Assembly: GCA_028824295.1 (NCBI GenBank)
Contig: JAPPED010000018.1
Location: forward strand, 24,048 to 88,047
Source: Rhodospirillales bacterium
GTDB lineage: Bacteria > Pseudomonadota > Alphaproteobacteria > TMED109
Direction: 5' to 3'
DNA length: 64,000 nucleotides
Below, one piece after another: positions 8,380 through 16,515 of this stretch. Each line of letters begins with the position of its first letter. Within the stretch, counting starts at the first letter, position 1. Position numbers and translations under genes: made by a program. The notes beneath the pieces were generated by a model. That model was not told the DNA's origin and ran no database searches. It worked only from the letters and a program-made list of their open reading frames with translations.

Positions 8380-8396
8380 TATCCTGTAACAGGATA
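8380..8396 (+). promoter_or_regulatory. HipB-type operator, autoregulatory site of hipBA
   Basis: TATCCTGTAACAGGATA is an inverted repeat 32 bp before the hipB start. It keeps the half-sites of the E. coli HipB operator (TATCC … GGATA), with a 7-nt instead of 8-nt spacer. TATAAA at 8395–8400 overlaps the right arm and could be the −10 element, so bound HipB would occlude RNA polymerase. The surroundings (8330–8410) are markedly AT-rich compared with the window. Confidence 0.6.
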
Positions 8397-8427
8397 TAAA
8401 AGGCCATTTGATGCTGGTTAGGATCCA

Positions 8428-8766
8428 ATGAAGACATCTCGACACATCGAGTCCGAGATCGGTTCCCGTCTGGCACGATTGCGGCTGTCCCGCAACGTGA
8501 CGCAAGCCGCGTTGGCAGAGGACGCCGGAATCAGTCTCCGTACCCTGCGGCGACTCGAGGCCGGCGATCCTTCGACCCTCGACACATTTCTGCGTGTCGC
8601 CCTGGCTTTGGATCTGGGTGACGCCATTGTCGGCGCGATACCCACGGGTCAGATCCGACCCATCGAGCGCGTCTCGCGGACTGGTTCTGAGCGTCGGCGC
8701 GCCCGTCCGCGATCGCCGGAACGCAGGGATCCGACTTGGGCATGGGGTGACGACCCGGGTGACTGA
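8428..8766 (+). CDS. hipB: HipB-like antitoxin, XRE-family DNA-binding protein
   Basis: Antitoxin and repressor of the hipBA pair. Residues about 8–65 form a Cro/C1-type helix-turn-helix: LARLRLSRNVTQAALAEDAG for the helices, then ISLRTLRRLEAGDPSTLDTF for recognition helix and following helix. The C-terminal about 45 residues are Arg/Pro-rich and low complexity, partly because the 3' end overlaps hipA in another frame. A 17-bp palindrome resembling HipB operators lies 32 bp upstream, indicating autoregulation. Adjacent to, and overlapping, a HipA kinase. Family known; the repressor role here is inference from operator and context. Confidence 0.85.
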   Translation: MKTSRHIESEIGSRLARLRLSRNVTQAALAEDAGISLRTLRRLEAGDPSTLDTFLRVALALDLGDAIVGAIPTGQIRPIERVSRTGSERRRARPRSPERRDPTWAWGDDPGD

Positions 8767-10066
8767 CGCAAACGTCATGCTCTGGGGCCGACGCATCGGA
8801 GCGGTGTCCTGGGATGAAACGCGCGCCTTGGGGGTCTTCCAGTACGACCCGGATTTCGTCGGAGTCGGCATAGAGGTGGCGCCTCTGACGATGCCCGCCA
8901 GAGAAACGCCCTACGAATTCCCGGCTCTCAATAGGGATACCTTCAGGGGGTTGCCCGGGATGCTTGCAGATGCCCTACCGGACAGGTTCGGCAACCGGCT
9001 CATTGACGCCTGGCTGGCGGAAACCGGCAAGAACCCGGAAACCTTCAATTCGGTCGACCGACTCTGCTACATCGGCCGCCGCGGCATCGGCGCTCTCGAG
9101 TTCGAGCCCGACCTTCGACGGCGGACTGGGGTGAAGAAACTGGAGATCGACCGACTGGTCGAGCTGGCGAATCGGGTACTCGACGAACGCGCAAACCTTG
9201 CCGGGCGCCTGGACGGCAAGAACGATGCCGATGCCCTTGAGGACATTCTGAGCGTCAGCACGTCGGCAGGCGGCGCACGACCCAAAGCCGTTCTCGCCTG
9301 GAACCCGAAGACCGGCGAATTCCGATCCGGTCAACTTGAGGTCGACGAGGGCTTCGAGCACTGGCTCTTGAAGTTCGACGGCGTGCGGAACAGCAGGGAC
9401 AGGGAATTGGCCGATCCCGAAGGGTTCGGCAAGGTCGAATACGCCTACGCCAGCATGGCGCGCGCTGCCGGCGTCACGATATCGGAATGCCGGCTCCACC
9501 ACGAGGACGGCCGCAGCCACTTCATGACGAAGAGGTTCGATCGAGATCCTGGCGGCCGCAAGCTCCACATGCAGTCACTCGGAGCGATGCAGCACTTCGA
9601 CTTCAACGACCCATCGGCCTATTCCTACGAGCAGGCCGTCATGACGATCCAAGACCTGCGTCTCGGGATGCGTGCAATCGAAGAGCAATACCGCCGAGCG
9701 GTCTTCAACGTCATCGCGCGCAATCAGGATGACCACGTGAAGAACATCTCTTTCCTGATGGACCAGTCAGGACAATGGTCGCTGGCCCCGGCCTACGACG
9801 TCGCCTACGCCTACAGTCCGCATGACACATGGACCCGCGAGCATCAGATGAGCCTGGCGGGCCGCCGGAACGACTTTGGGCGCGACGATCTAATTCACTT
9901 TGCCGAGATGGTTGGCGTGAAGAAGCGCAAAGCACTGAAAATACTGGACCAAGTGAGCACCGCAGTTCGGGATTGGGGCCAACTCGCAGAAGCAGCCGGG
10001 GTCACGCCCCGTGATGTAGCACGGATCGAGAAGACCTTCAGATCGAATCTGATGTCGGGCCGATAG
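8747..10066 (+). CDS. hipA: HipA-like serine/threonine kinase toxin
   Basis: Toxin kinase of the HipBA family; in E. coli it phosphorylates glutamyl-tRNA synthetase and causes dormancy. The first about 100 residues match the HipA N-terminal domain (LWGRRIGAVSWDETRALGVFQY; GLPGMLADALPDRFG). The kinase follows: a Gly-rich ATP loop in STSAGGARPKAVLAW, WLLKFDG with the ATP-binding Lys, the catalytic segment RNQDDHVKN, and the metal-binding Asp in LAPAYDVAYAY. These key residues look intact, so the toxin is probably active. I chose the GTG at 8747 (an alternative GTG is 8759); both overlap the hipB end, as expected for coupled translation. The frame open to 8594 is hipB antisense-like sequence. 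About 440 residues, normal for HipA. Confidence 0.9.
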   Translation: MTTRVTDANVMLWGRRIGAVSWDETRALGVFQYDPDFVGVGIEVAPLTMPARETPYEFPALNRDTFRGLPGMLADALPDRFGNRLIDAWLAETGKNPETFNSVDRLCYIGRRGIGALEFEPDLRRRTGVKKLEIDRLVELANRVLDERANLAGRLDGKNDADALEDILSVSTSAGGARPKAVLAWNPKTGEFRSGQLEVDEGFEHWLLKFDGVRNSRDRELADPEGFGKVEYAYASMARAAGVTISECRLHHEDGRSHFMTKRFDRDPGGRKLHMQSLGAMQHFDFNDPSAYSYEQAVMTIQDLRLGMRAIEEQYRRAVFNVIARNQDDHVKNISFLMDQSGQWSLAPAYDVAYAYSPHDTWTREHQMSLAGRRNDFGRDDLIHFAEMVGVKKRKALKILDQVSTAVRDWGQLAEAAGVTPRDVARIEKTFRSNLMSGR

Positions 10067-10189
10067 AGTTACCCCCATCGCATTCCGAGTGCTCCGAGTA
10101 AGTTGGCTTCCCCGCCCCGTTATTGGGCGATTCTGGACTTGCGCCGGCTGGCAAGTTCCGGTCGGACCGCACGGGAGACGTCGGCTGGA

Positions 10190-10924
10190 TCAGCGTCCCC
10201 CTGACACGTCGAGCGACGCCCCGGTGGAATAGGAAGCCTCATCGGATAGGAGATAGAGAACGGCCGCCGCCACTTCCTCCGGGCTGCCAGCGCGTCTCAA
10301 CGGCAGCGAAGGCGCGATCTCTTCCAGCCGTCCCTCCGGATGAATGTCGGTGTCGATGATGCCGGGCCGGACGCCGTTCACCCGGATCCCGAGTTCCGCG
10401 CATTCCATGGCCAGCCCGGTGGTCAGGGTGTCCACCGCGCCCTTCGACGCGCCGTAGTGGACCCAGAGGAACGGGTTCGCGAGGCGCGCCGCGACCGACG
10501 AGATGTTGACGATGGCGCCCCCTGCCCCGCCCCGGCGGGTGGACATCCGGCGAATCGCCTCCCGGGCGCACAGGAAGTAGCCCGAGATGTTCACCGCGAA
10601 ACAGCGTTCGAGGATGTCTCCGGTGACTTCCTCGATCAGGCACTGCCCGCCGACCACGCCGGCATTGTTGACCAGCCCGGTGACGGTCCCCAGCTCACGG
10701 TCGCACGTCTCGAACAACCGCTCGATTTCGGCTTCGGATCCCGTGTCGGCCTGTACGGCGATCGCCTGCTGGCCTGCCTTTTCGATATCGGCAACGACCG
10801 CCCGCGCCAAGGCTTCGTTGCTGTAGTAGTTCACGCATACGTCGTAGCCGGCTACGCCGGCGGCCCGGGCCACCGCGGCGCCAATCCCGCGGCTCGCCCC
10901 TGTCACCATCAGAATGTTCGGCAT
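10190..10924 (-). CDS. SDR-family oxidoreductase (glucose/3-oxoacyl reductase type)
   Basis: A classical short-chain dehydrogenase/reductase of 244 residues. NAD(P) motif TGASRGIGAAVA, structural NNAG (GLVNNAGVVG), catalytic Ser in VNISSVAARL and the YGASKGAVD Tyr-Lys pair are all present; the PG…TDIH and C-terminal SYSTGASLDVSGG close the fold. Start set at 10924 because GGAGG lies 10 bp upstream; the frame is open to 10981. It converges with hipA and has no operon partner. Substrate cannot be deduced from sequence alone. Confidence 0.9.
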   Translation of the reverse strand: MPNILMVTGASRGIGAAVARAAGVAGYDVCVNYYSNEALARAVVADIEKAGQQAIAVQADTGSEAEIERLFETCDRELGTVTGLVNNAGVVGGQCLIEEVTGDILERCFAVNISGYFLCAREAIRRMSTRRGGAGGAIVNISSVAARLANPFLWVHYGASKGAVDTLTTGLAMECAELGIRVNGVRPGIIDTDIHPEGRLEEIAPSLPLRRAGSPEEVAAAVLYLLSDEASYSTGASLDVSGGR

Positions 10925-11307
10925 GGCTGTCGATCCTCCCACCGTATGGCGGCCCGGACCATACAGGCATCGTTGGCCCATGTGTTGACAGCCAAGGAGT
11001 CATGACCGGGAGATGTCAGGCTAGGTCATTCCTGCAAGGGCCGGTTCTCGTGGAGTGGCCCATCCGGTTGTCGAGCGAACTTAGTGCACGACACACTCGC
11101 CCGCAGTGGCGTCAGACTCCTGAGGGCCGGCCACTGACGTCGCGAGGCCCCCGGCTAGGATGGACACGCGCACCTTCGAATCGGTGGCTGGCACACCTTC
11201 ACGCGCAATGAAGCACAGGGATCGCTCCCGCCCCTCGGGAGCAACGCTTTGCTGACATGATCTTTGTGCAACACGATGTTTGTGTCCTTTGCAACGGGCT
11301 TCCTCCC
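10925..11307. other. Intergenic region between SDR and vapB
   Basis: No convincing gene. It holds the upstream regions of the divergent SDR and vapB. A perfect 7-bp hairpin (GCTCCCG 11224–11230 / CGGGAGC 11236–11242, 5-nt loop) and two TTTGTG repeats near 11263 and 11279 lie just before vapB and could be regulatory. Confidence 0.5.
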
Positions 11308-11550
11308 ATGAAAAACGTGACGATCACGCTGCTGGAAGACGTGGCCCGCTGGCTGCGCGTCAAGGCGGCCGAGGACGACCGCAGCGTCTCACGCTGGATC
11401 GCCGAGTTGCTGGAACGGATGCCACGCCGGGAAGACGAATACGAGTTAGCCATGCGACGGGCCTTGTCCATCGAGCCCCGCCGGATCAAATGGCCTGACG
11501 GCCGCAAACCGACGCGGGAGGAACTGTATGACCGGCCCGGTCTTCGTTGA
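11308..11550 (+). CDS. vapB: VapB-like antitoxin, ribbon-helix-helix type
   Basis: Antitoxin partner of the PIN-domain gene that follows. The 80-residue product starts with a strand-helix-helix pattern (VTITLLEDVARWLRVKAAED then SVSRWIAELLERM), typical of ribbon-helix-helix operator binding, followed by a charged C-terminal tail (RRIKWPDGRKPTREELYD) of the type that wraps the toxin. I set the start at the ATG 11308 because the longer frame from 11257 adds residues that do not resemble the family. It overlaps the vapC start by 23 bp. Since vapC carries a nonsense codon, this antitoxin may be an orphan. Confidence 0.82.
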   Translation: MKNVTITLLEDVARWLRVKAAEDDRSVSRWIAELLERMPRREDEYELAMRRALSIEPRRIKWPDGRKPTREELYDRPGLR

Positions 11551-11986
11551 CACGAATGTTCTCGTCTACCGGCACGACACGTCGGACATCGCCAAGCAAA
11601 CGCTGGCCGATGCTTGGCACAGGCTTCTCTGACGCCGACGCCTGGGTCGCCTGAGCATTCAGGTCTTGCAGGAATTCTGCGCAACCTTGAAGCAAGGCAG
11701 TGGGCCCTCGCTGGATCCCGCGGCTGCCCGCGACATCGTCGCGAACTACCTGCAGTGGGAGCCGGTCCGAATCGACGCAGGTGTGCTGCGAAGGGCCTGG
11801 GAGGTCGAGGAACGGTTTCGCCTGTCCTGGTGGGATGCGCTCATCGTGGCCTCCGCGCAAGCTTCCGAATGTCCGATTCTGCTGACCGAAGACCTCCAAC
11901 ACGGGCAGGACCTCAACGGCGTGCGTGCGGTTGACCCCTTCGCGGCGCCTCAGCTGAGCTCCCAGGAAGTACTCGAGCAACCATGA
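11528..11986 (+). pseudogene. vapC: VapC-like PIN-domain toxin, interrupted by an in-frame TGA
   Basis: Ribonuclease toxin of the PIN family, broken. From the ATG at 11528 the frame reads MTGPVFVDTNVLVYRHD, with the catalytic Asp8, to codon 34; codon 35 (11630–11632) is TGA. The same frame then continues without any shift for 117 more codons: RRRLGRLSIQVLQEF (PIN Glu), WWDALIVASA (PIN Asp) and TEDLQHGQ (last acidic residue). At this place homologues usually have a hydrophobic or Trp residue, so a TGG-to-TGA change is the simplest explanation. Reading frame and catalytic residues are otherwise intact, pointing to a recent loss. Programmed read-through is unlikely but not excluded. Neighbouring genes use TGA as a normal stop. 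Confidence 0.88.
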
Positions 11987-12438
11987 CCCGTCGGAAATCG
12001 CCCTTGCTGGGCGAATGCGAGCGCCCGGGAAAGCAGCCGCCCATCGACAGGAGTAACCTGGGCCGCCCAATCCGGAACGAGCGGCCGGGCCCAGTGTTTC
12101 GCACGGCACGGACATCGAAACCGACACAGTCGACAAGCTGGAATCTCGCGCCTGCGACGGCATCCTCCGTCGAAGCGCGGAAATAGCTCCGGCCGGACAA
12201 GATCATCGAGATCTGGCGCCCGGGACAAGCCTCCGCTCCGGAGCGCCCGACGATCGCGACCCATTACGCCGCAATTTGTCAACGGGACGTGGTGCCCGGC
12301 GTCCTCAACGGTACGGTGCGCGACACGAGGTCGTATGTGCGCACACCGGCTCGATCGGTTCCAGAGCAGGAATCGGAGAAAGTGCTGCCTTATCTCAGCA
12401 GGTGGGACGACGCGTTCTGCATGAGAGAGGATGGGACC
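11987..12438. other. Gene-free region between vapC and msrA
   Basis: About 450 bp with no ORF resembling a known protein on either strand. Frames here are short or have shadow-like, Arg/Pro-rich composition. It presumably contains the msrA promoter and debris 3' of the vapBC module. Confidence 0.4.
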
Positions 12439-13068
12439 ATGCGCCGAATTGCATCGTTCCTCGCCGCACCGCTGCTCGCCTTGGTCGCGCCGCACACCGT
12501 CTTTGCCGCAACCGACGATGGAATCGCGGTCGCCACGTTCGCAGGTGGGTGCTTCTGGTGCGTGGAGTCGGACTTCGACAAGGTACCGGGGGTGCTGGAA
12601 ACCATATCCGGGTACACCGGCGGGACCGTGGAGAATCCAACCTACAGGCAGGTCACCAAGGGGGGCACCGGACATCGGGAGGCGGTGCAGATCCGCTATG
12701 ACCCCATGCATGTCTCCTACGAACGGCTACTGCATATCTTCTGGCGCAGCGTCGACCCCACCGACGACGGCGGGCAGTTCTGCGACCGCGGGGAGAGCTA
12801 CCAGACCGCGATCTTCGTCGGGAACGAGGAGGAGCGGCGCCTCGCCGAGACCTCGAGGGAGATGCTGAAGGAGTCGATGGTGCTGGACGCGCCCGTAGTC
12901 ACGCCGATCGAGCCGGTCGGTGTGTTCTACCCGGCCGAGGACTACCACCAGGACTACTACACGAAAAACCCGATCCGCTATCGGTTCTACCGGTTTTCGT
13001 GCGGGCGCGACTCACGCGTGAAGCAAGTCTGGGGCGGGCAGGCGCACGAGGGCATCGGGCCGCACTGA
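12439..13068 (+). CDS. msrA: Peptide-methionine (S)-S-oxide reductase MsrA, exported
   Basis: Reduces methionine-S-sulfoxide in oxidised proteins. Active-site GCFWC lies at about residues 37–41, with the catalytic Cys38. ISGYTGG, GTGHREAVQIRYDP and FYPAEDYHQDYY are standard MsrA landmarks, and a C-terminal Cys (RFSCGRD) may act as resolving residue. The N-terminus MRRIASFLAAPLLALVAPHT ending VFAA is a Sec signal peptide, so the enzyme should work in the periplasm. Start chosen at 12439 for that signal peptide and an AGGA upstream; ATG 12421 and the longer frame from 12289 are less likely. Monocistronic as far as can be seen. Confidence 0.92.
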   Translation: MRRIASFLAAPLLALVAPHTVFAATDDGIAVATFAGGCFWCVESDFDKVPGVLETISGYTGGTVENPTYRQVTKGGTGHREAVQIRYDPMHVSYERLLHIFWRSVDPTDDGGQFCDRGESYQTAIFVGNEEERRLAETSREMLKESMVLDAPVVTPIEPVGVFYPAEDYHQDYYTKNPIRYRFYRFSCGRDSRVKQVWGGQAHEGIGPH

Positions 13069-13449
13069 CGACAGGGTTCATGCAGGAGGCGTTGCCATCG
13101 CGCGAGGAGCAATGAGGTTCCCCGATAGCAAGACTGCGTACCGTAGTCACACAGAAGCGCCTGCCGACAAGAAGGCCACGTTCAGCACTCCTTTGCCTCA
13201 TGGGCATGCGCGCGGGAGGGACTCCGCGAAGGACTTTGCCGCGGGCGCGTCACAACAGGCCGGCTCCAGGAGTTCGCGCGCACGGCACGTGTCCGGTCGG
13301 TGACGCGGCCTGGCGGCGCGGCGATGGTGGCCGGTCGCAAGTGAGCTTCGCAGGCCCCAAGCCGGCGAGCGGGGCACGCTTCCGGCCGTCAGAGCTACCG
13401 GTAACCCTGCGTCAGGGTTCCAAGCCTAAGCGAAGCTCCCGGAATTCTC
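13069..13449. other. Gene-free region between msrA and proW
   Basis: About 380 bp without a supported gene. It contains a perfect 7-bp stem (AACCCTG 13403–13409 / CAGGGTT 13413–13419, 3-nt loop) just downstream of the shortened proW; on the minus strand no T-run follows, so terminator function is doubtful. No remnant of the missing proW C-terminus is readable in any frame. Confidence 0.45.
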
Positions 13450-15033
13450 TCAGCACGTAATGATGGTCCTGCTCCGGTCCCGGCGCGATGCCCAGACGCC
13501 AACGGGAAATCCGAAGATCACGCAAATGACGACCGCCACGAAGACGAGGTACGTGGTCACCATGGCCTCGGTCCACCAGCCAGAGAGCACGATGAAGCCG
13601 ACATACGCTCCCACCAGCGCCGCGAGGCGCCACCCGCCCAGTACCCATCCGCACAAACCGGCCGCGCCAAGGAACACGGTCCAGGGAAGCTGTTCGAAGA
13701 AAGTCCGGATGGGAATGAGGACGTAGGGCGGGAGATACTCCCTGATGAAGCTCAGGGGTTCGAACAGTGCGGACACGACGCCCCTGATGAGCAGATCCCA
13801 CTGCGGCGCCAGGGTGACGGTCAACTCGCGGGGCAGTTGCCCGGCCTCGGGCACGAGATAGGCCAGCAGGATTCCCGCTGCTGCGGCAAGGCCGGCCGCA
13901 GTCAGGTACGGATGGACACTCCAGAAGGGGCCGTCCTGCCGGTGCACCGGCTCCTTCTCTGACAATGCCTGGCTGAGCCGATCAAGCGCGATCGCCATCA
14001 AAACGATCGCGATGCCGCTCTCCAGGGCACGACCCAACTGGAGCGTCTGCAGGCGGAAGAGGAGATCAATGCCGAGGCCCCTGGCGCCGATGAACGCCGA
14101 GATCACGACCATCGCCAAGCACTGCATGATGACCTGGTTCACGCCGACCATAAGCGTTGGTCGAGCCGCCGGAATACGTACGCGCCAGAGCATCTGCCGC
14201 CTCGTGCACCCCGCCATGACACCCGCTTCCAACACTTCCTCGGCGACGCCGCGCAACCCCAGGATCGTGATCTTCGCCATCGGCGGGAGCGCGAAGAGGA
14301 TTGTGGCGATCGCACCGGCCTTGTGGCCCAACCCGACGAAGACCACGATCGGGATCAGGTAGCCGAAGTGTGGCAGCGACTGCATGAGGTTGAGGATGGG
14401 CCAGAGCGCCCTCTCGAACCGTCTCCATTTCAGCGCAAAGATTCCGAGCACCAGCCCGATGAGGATTGCGATCGGTGCCGTGACCAGAACCAGCGACAGC
14501 GTGGTCATCGCCAGCTCCCACTTGCCGAACACGGCGCAATAGGCGATGCACGAGGAAGCGAGGAGTGCAAGACCCCACCCCCGCAGATACCAGCCCAGGA
14601 TCCCCGCCAGCGCAGTCGTGACCACCCACGGAATCGGCGGAATTTCCCAATCCGAGAATCCGGAGATCAACAGATCTTCGGAAAAGTTCAGCGGCCACAC
14701 GATCAGTCCCGCGATGCCGCGTGTGACGTCCCGGAAAGTAAAGAAACCGAATATCTCGTGCTCTCGCAGGACGCTGACGATGCCGTTGAACCAGTCGGCG
14801 ACGCTGCTGCCCTTGATCGTGAGCGCGGGGAAGGACCCGTCTCCGAAGATGAAGAAAGGCAGCGGCAGGTTCGTGGTCCACAATTCGGGAGGAGTGATCG
14901 CCCAATCAGGCAGCGTGCCCCGGAACAGGATGAGAAAGGCGACTCCGAGTGCCGCCACGATCGGCCAGCGCAGCCGGAACCACACAGATTGCGGCCCGGC
15001 GGTCGAAAGTGCAGGCCAGACAGTCCCCGTCAC
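13450..15033 (-). CDS. proW: Glycine betaine/proline ABC transporter permease, tandem type, C-terminally truncated
   Basis: Membrane component of an osmolyte (glycine betaine/proline betaine) importer. The first about 345 residues form a complete permease, with the EAA loop EEVLEAGVMAGCTRRQMLWRV that contacts ProV. Residues about 380–527 repeat the beginning of the same unit: PWTVFLGAAGLCGWVLGGWR parallels PWVVTTALAGILGWYLRGWG, and FGFPVGVWASRRDRSRTIIT parallels LGIFALKWRRFERALWPIL. The second copy stops there (C, then TGA), before its own LMQSLP and EAA regions, whereas related tandem permeases are about 650–700 residues. The first half alone could still work. GTG start 2 bp after the proV stop, so these are co-transcribed. 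Confidence 0.85.
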   Translation of the reverse strand: MTGTVWPALSTAGPQSVWFRLRWPIVAALGVAFLILFRGTLPDWAITPPELWTTNLPLPFFIFGDGSFPALTIKGSSVADWFNGIVSVLREHEIFGFFTFRDVTRGIAGLIVWPLNFSEDLLISGFSDWEIPPIPWVVTTALAGILGWYLRGWGLALLASSCIAYCAVFGKWELAMTTLSLVLVTAPIAILIGLVLGIFALKWRRFERALWPILNLMQSLPHFGYLIPIVVFVGLGHKAGAIATILFALPPMAKITILGLRGVAEEVLEAGVMAGCTRRQMLWRVRIPAARPTLMVGVNQVIMQCLAMVVISAFIGARGLGIDLLFRLQTLQLGRALESGIAIVLMAIALDRLSQALSEKEPVHRQDGPFWSVHPYLTAAGLAAAAGILLAYLVPEAGQLPRELTVTLAPQWDLLIRGVVSALFEPLSFIREYLPPYVLIPIRTFFEQLPWTVFLGAAGLCGWVLGGWRLAALVGAYVGFIVLSGWWTEAMVTTYLVFVAVVICVIFGFPVGVWASRRDRSRTIITC

Positions 15034-15035
15034 GA

Positions 15036-16058
15036 TCAGTTTCTGTCGGCGAACAGCGCGTCAACCACCTGCTGTCGGGCCAAGGATCCCACCACGTTCC
15101 CCGATCCGTTCACTACGGTCACGGGCTTGTCCTGGCCGATCACCAAACCTGCGACATCTCCAATGCGTTGGTCGTCGGTGACTGCCGGACCGTCGCTGTG
15201 GTCCCCGTCAGCTGGCCCCATGACGCTAGCGACCGTCAGCAGCTTGGCCTTCGGGATGTCACGCGTGAACGCCCGTACGTAGTCGGTGGCCGGCTTCGTA
15301 ACCAACTCTTCAGCCGTACCGAGTTGCACAATCCTGCCCTCGTACATGATGGCGATCCGATCGGCCAGCCGGACGGTCTCGTCGAAGTCGTGCGTGATAA
15401 AGATGATCGTCTTATGCAGCAGATTTTGGAGCCGGAGGAATTCGTCCTGCATCTCTCGCCGGATCAACGGGTCGAGCGCTGAAAACGGCTCATCCAGAAA
15501 CCAGACGTCCGGCTCCACCGCGAGCGACCTCCCGATTCCCACGCGTTGTTGCTGGCCACCCGACAGTTCGCGCGGGTAATACTTCTCGCGACCTTTCAAC
15601 CCGACCAGTTCGATGATCTCTAGGGCCCGTTCGTGCCGCTTCGCACGATCCACGCCCTGAACCTCAAGCGGAAATGCGACGTTGTCGATCACCGTGCGGT
15701 GGGGAAGCAACGCAAAGTTCTGAAACACCATGCCCATCTTGTGACGGCGAATCTCGATCATCTCCTTCTCGGTAGCCTTGAGAAGGTCGGTGCCCTGAAA
15801 AATCACCTGACCGTGAGTGGGTTCGATTAGCCGCGAAAGGCACCGGACGATGGTTGATTTGCCTGACCCGGACAGCCCCATGATGACCAGGATCTCGCCC
15901 GGCTGAACGTCGAGATTGACGTCCTGCACCGCACCGATGTGTCCTGACTGCGTGAACTGGTCGGGCGAGGGTTTGGAGTCATGCCGGGCAAGGAATTTGG
16001 CTGGCTCGGGCCCGTAGATCTTCCAGAGTCCGCGGCAGAGAATTACAGGCTCAGCCAT
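15036..16058 (-). CDS. proV: Glycine betaine/proline ABC transporter ATP-binding protein
   Basis: ATPase of the betaine importer. Walker A GLSGSGKST, Q-loop VFQNFALLPHRTV, signature LSGGQQQRVGIGR, Walker B VWFLDEPFSALDP and the switch His (FITHDFDE) are all intact. AVQDVNLDVQPGEILVIMG and the insert before it are typical of the ProV/OpuAA branch. The C-terminal about 80 residues form a CBS-like region (VTDDQRIGDVAGLVIGQDKPVTVVN), which senses ionic strength in OpuA. Start chosen at 16058 (MAEPVILCRGLWKIYG); the frame is open to 16109. proW follows 2 bp later. proX lies upstream on the same strand, separated by a terminator. Confidence 0.93.
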   Translation of the reverse strand: MAEPVILCRGLWKIYGPEPAKFLARHDSKPSPDQFTQSGHIGAVQDVNLDVQPGEILVIMGLSGSGKSTIVRCLSRLIEPTHGQVIFQGTDLLKATEKEMIEIRRHKMGMVFQNFALLPHRTVIDNVAFPLEVQGVDRAKRHERALEIIELVGLKGREKYYPRELSGGQQQRVGIGRSLAVEPDVWFLDEPFSALDPLIRREMQDEFLRLQNLLHKTIIFITHDFDETVRLADRIAIMYEGRIVQLGTAEELVTKPATDYVRAFTRDIPKAKLLTVASVMGPADGDHSDGPAVTDDQRIGDVAGLVIGQDKPVTVVNGSGNVVGSLARQQVVDALFADRN

Positions 16059-16515
16059 CGCGCAATCGCTCCACCGGACTGCTTGGTCCACTTGGGCGCA
16101 TTGTGTCACGGCTTGATGCCGTTAGCAGCGTATCTGCACCGCCCAAGAAGCGCGGCCGCTCAGCAAGGTCACGGGCAAACACAGGAAACCGCGCACCGTC
16201 GGTTCACCGTGGACGGCATCGACGCCACGCGGCTGCGAACGGGACAGCCGTGCATCCTTACCGACATCTCGAAGCGCCGGCTTGCGGCGGGGCCGAACAT
16301 GGCTCCTTGCCTGCACCTATCGCAGGTAGCTTCCCGGCGGCCATCCCGTCCAGCGAATGTTTGGTGTGGCGGCCGTGGCGATACGCTCAACGCCGAACCT
16401 TCCTGAACACGCAAGAACGAAAATGCCGGTCAGCGGATGACTCCGCTGACCGGCATTCGACCAACCATCAATGACGGTGCGATCGGGCGCTGGTTCGCCG
16501 GCTCTGTATCACCGA
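16059..16515. other. proX–proV intergenic region
   Basis: About 460 bp with no supported gene. It holds the strong terminator of proX at 16422–16457 and must then carry the proV promoter or allow read-through from proX. Confidence 0.55.
16422..16457 (-). terminator. Rho-independent terminator after proX
   Basis: AATGCCGGTCAGCGGA (16422–16437) and its exact complement (16442–16457) form a 16-bp perfect stem with a 4-nt loop, 58 bp after the proX stop. On the minus strand the stem is followed by TTCGTTCTT, giving a T-rich tail. It should end most transcription from proX and lets proX be expressed in excess over proVW. Confidence 0.88.
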
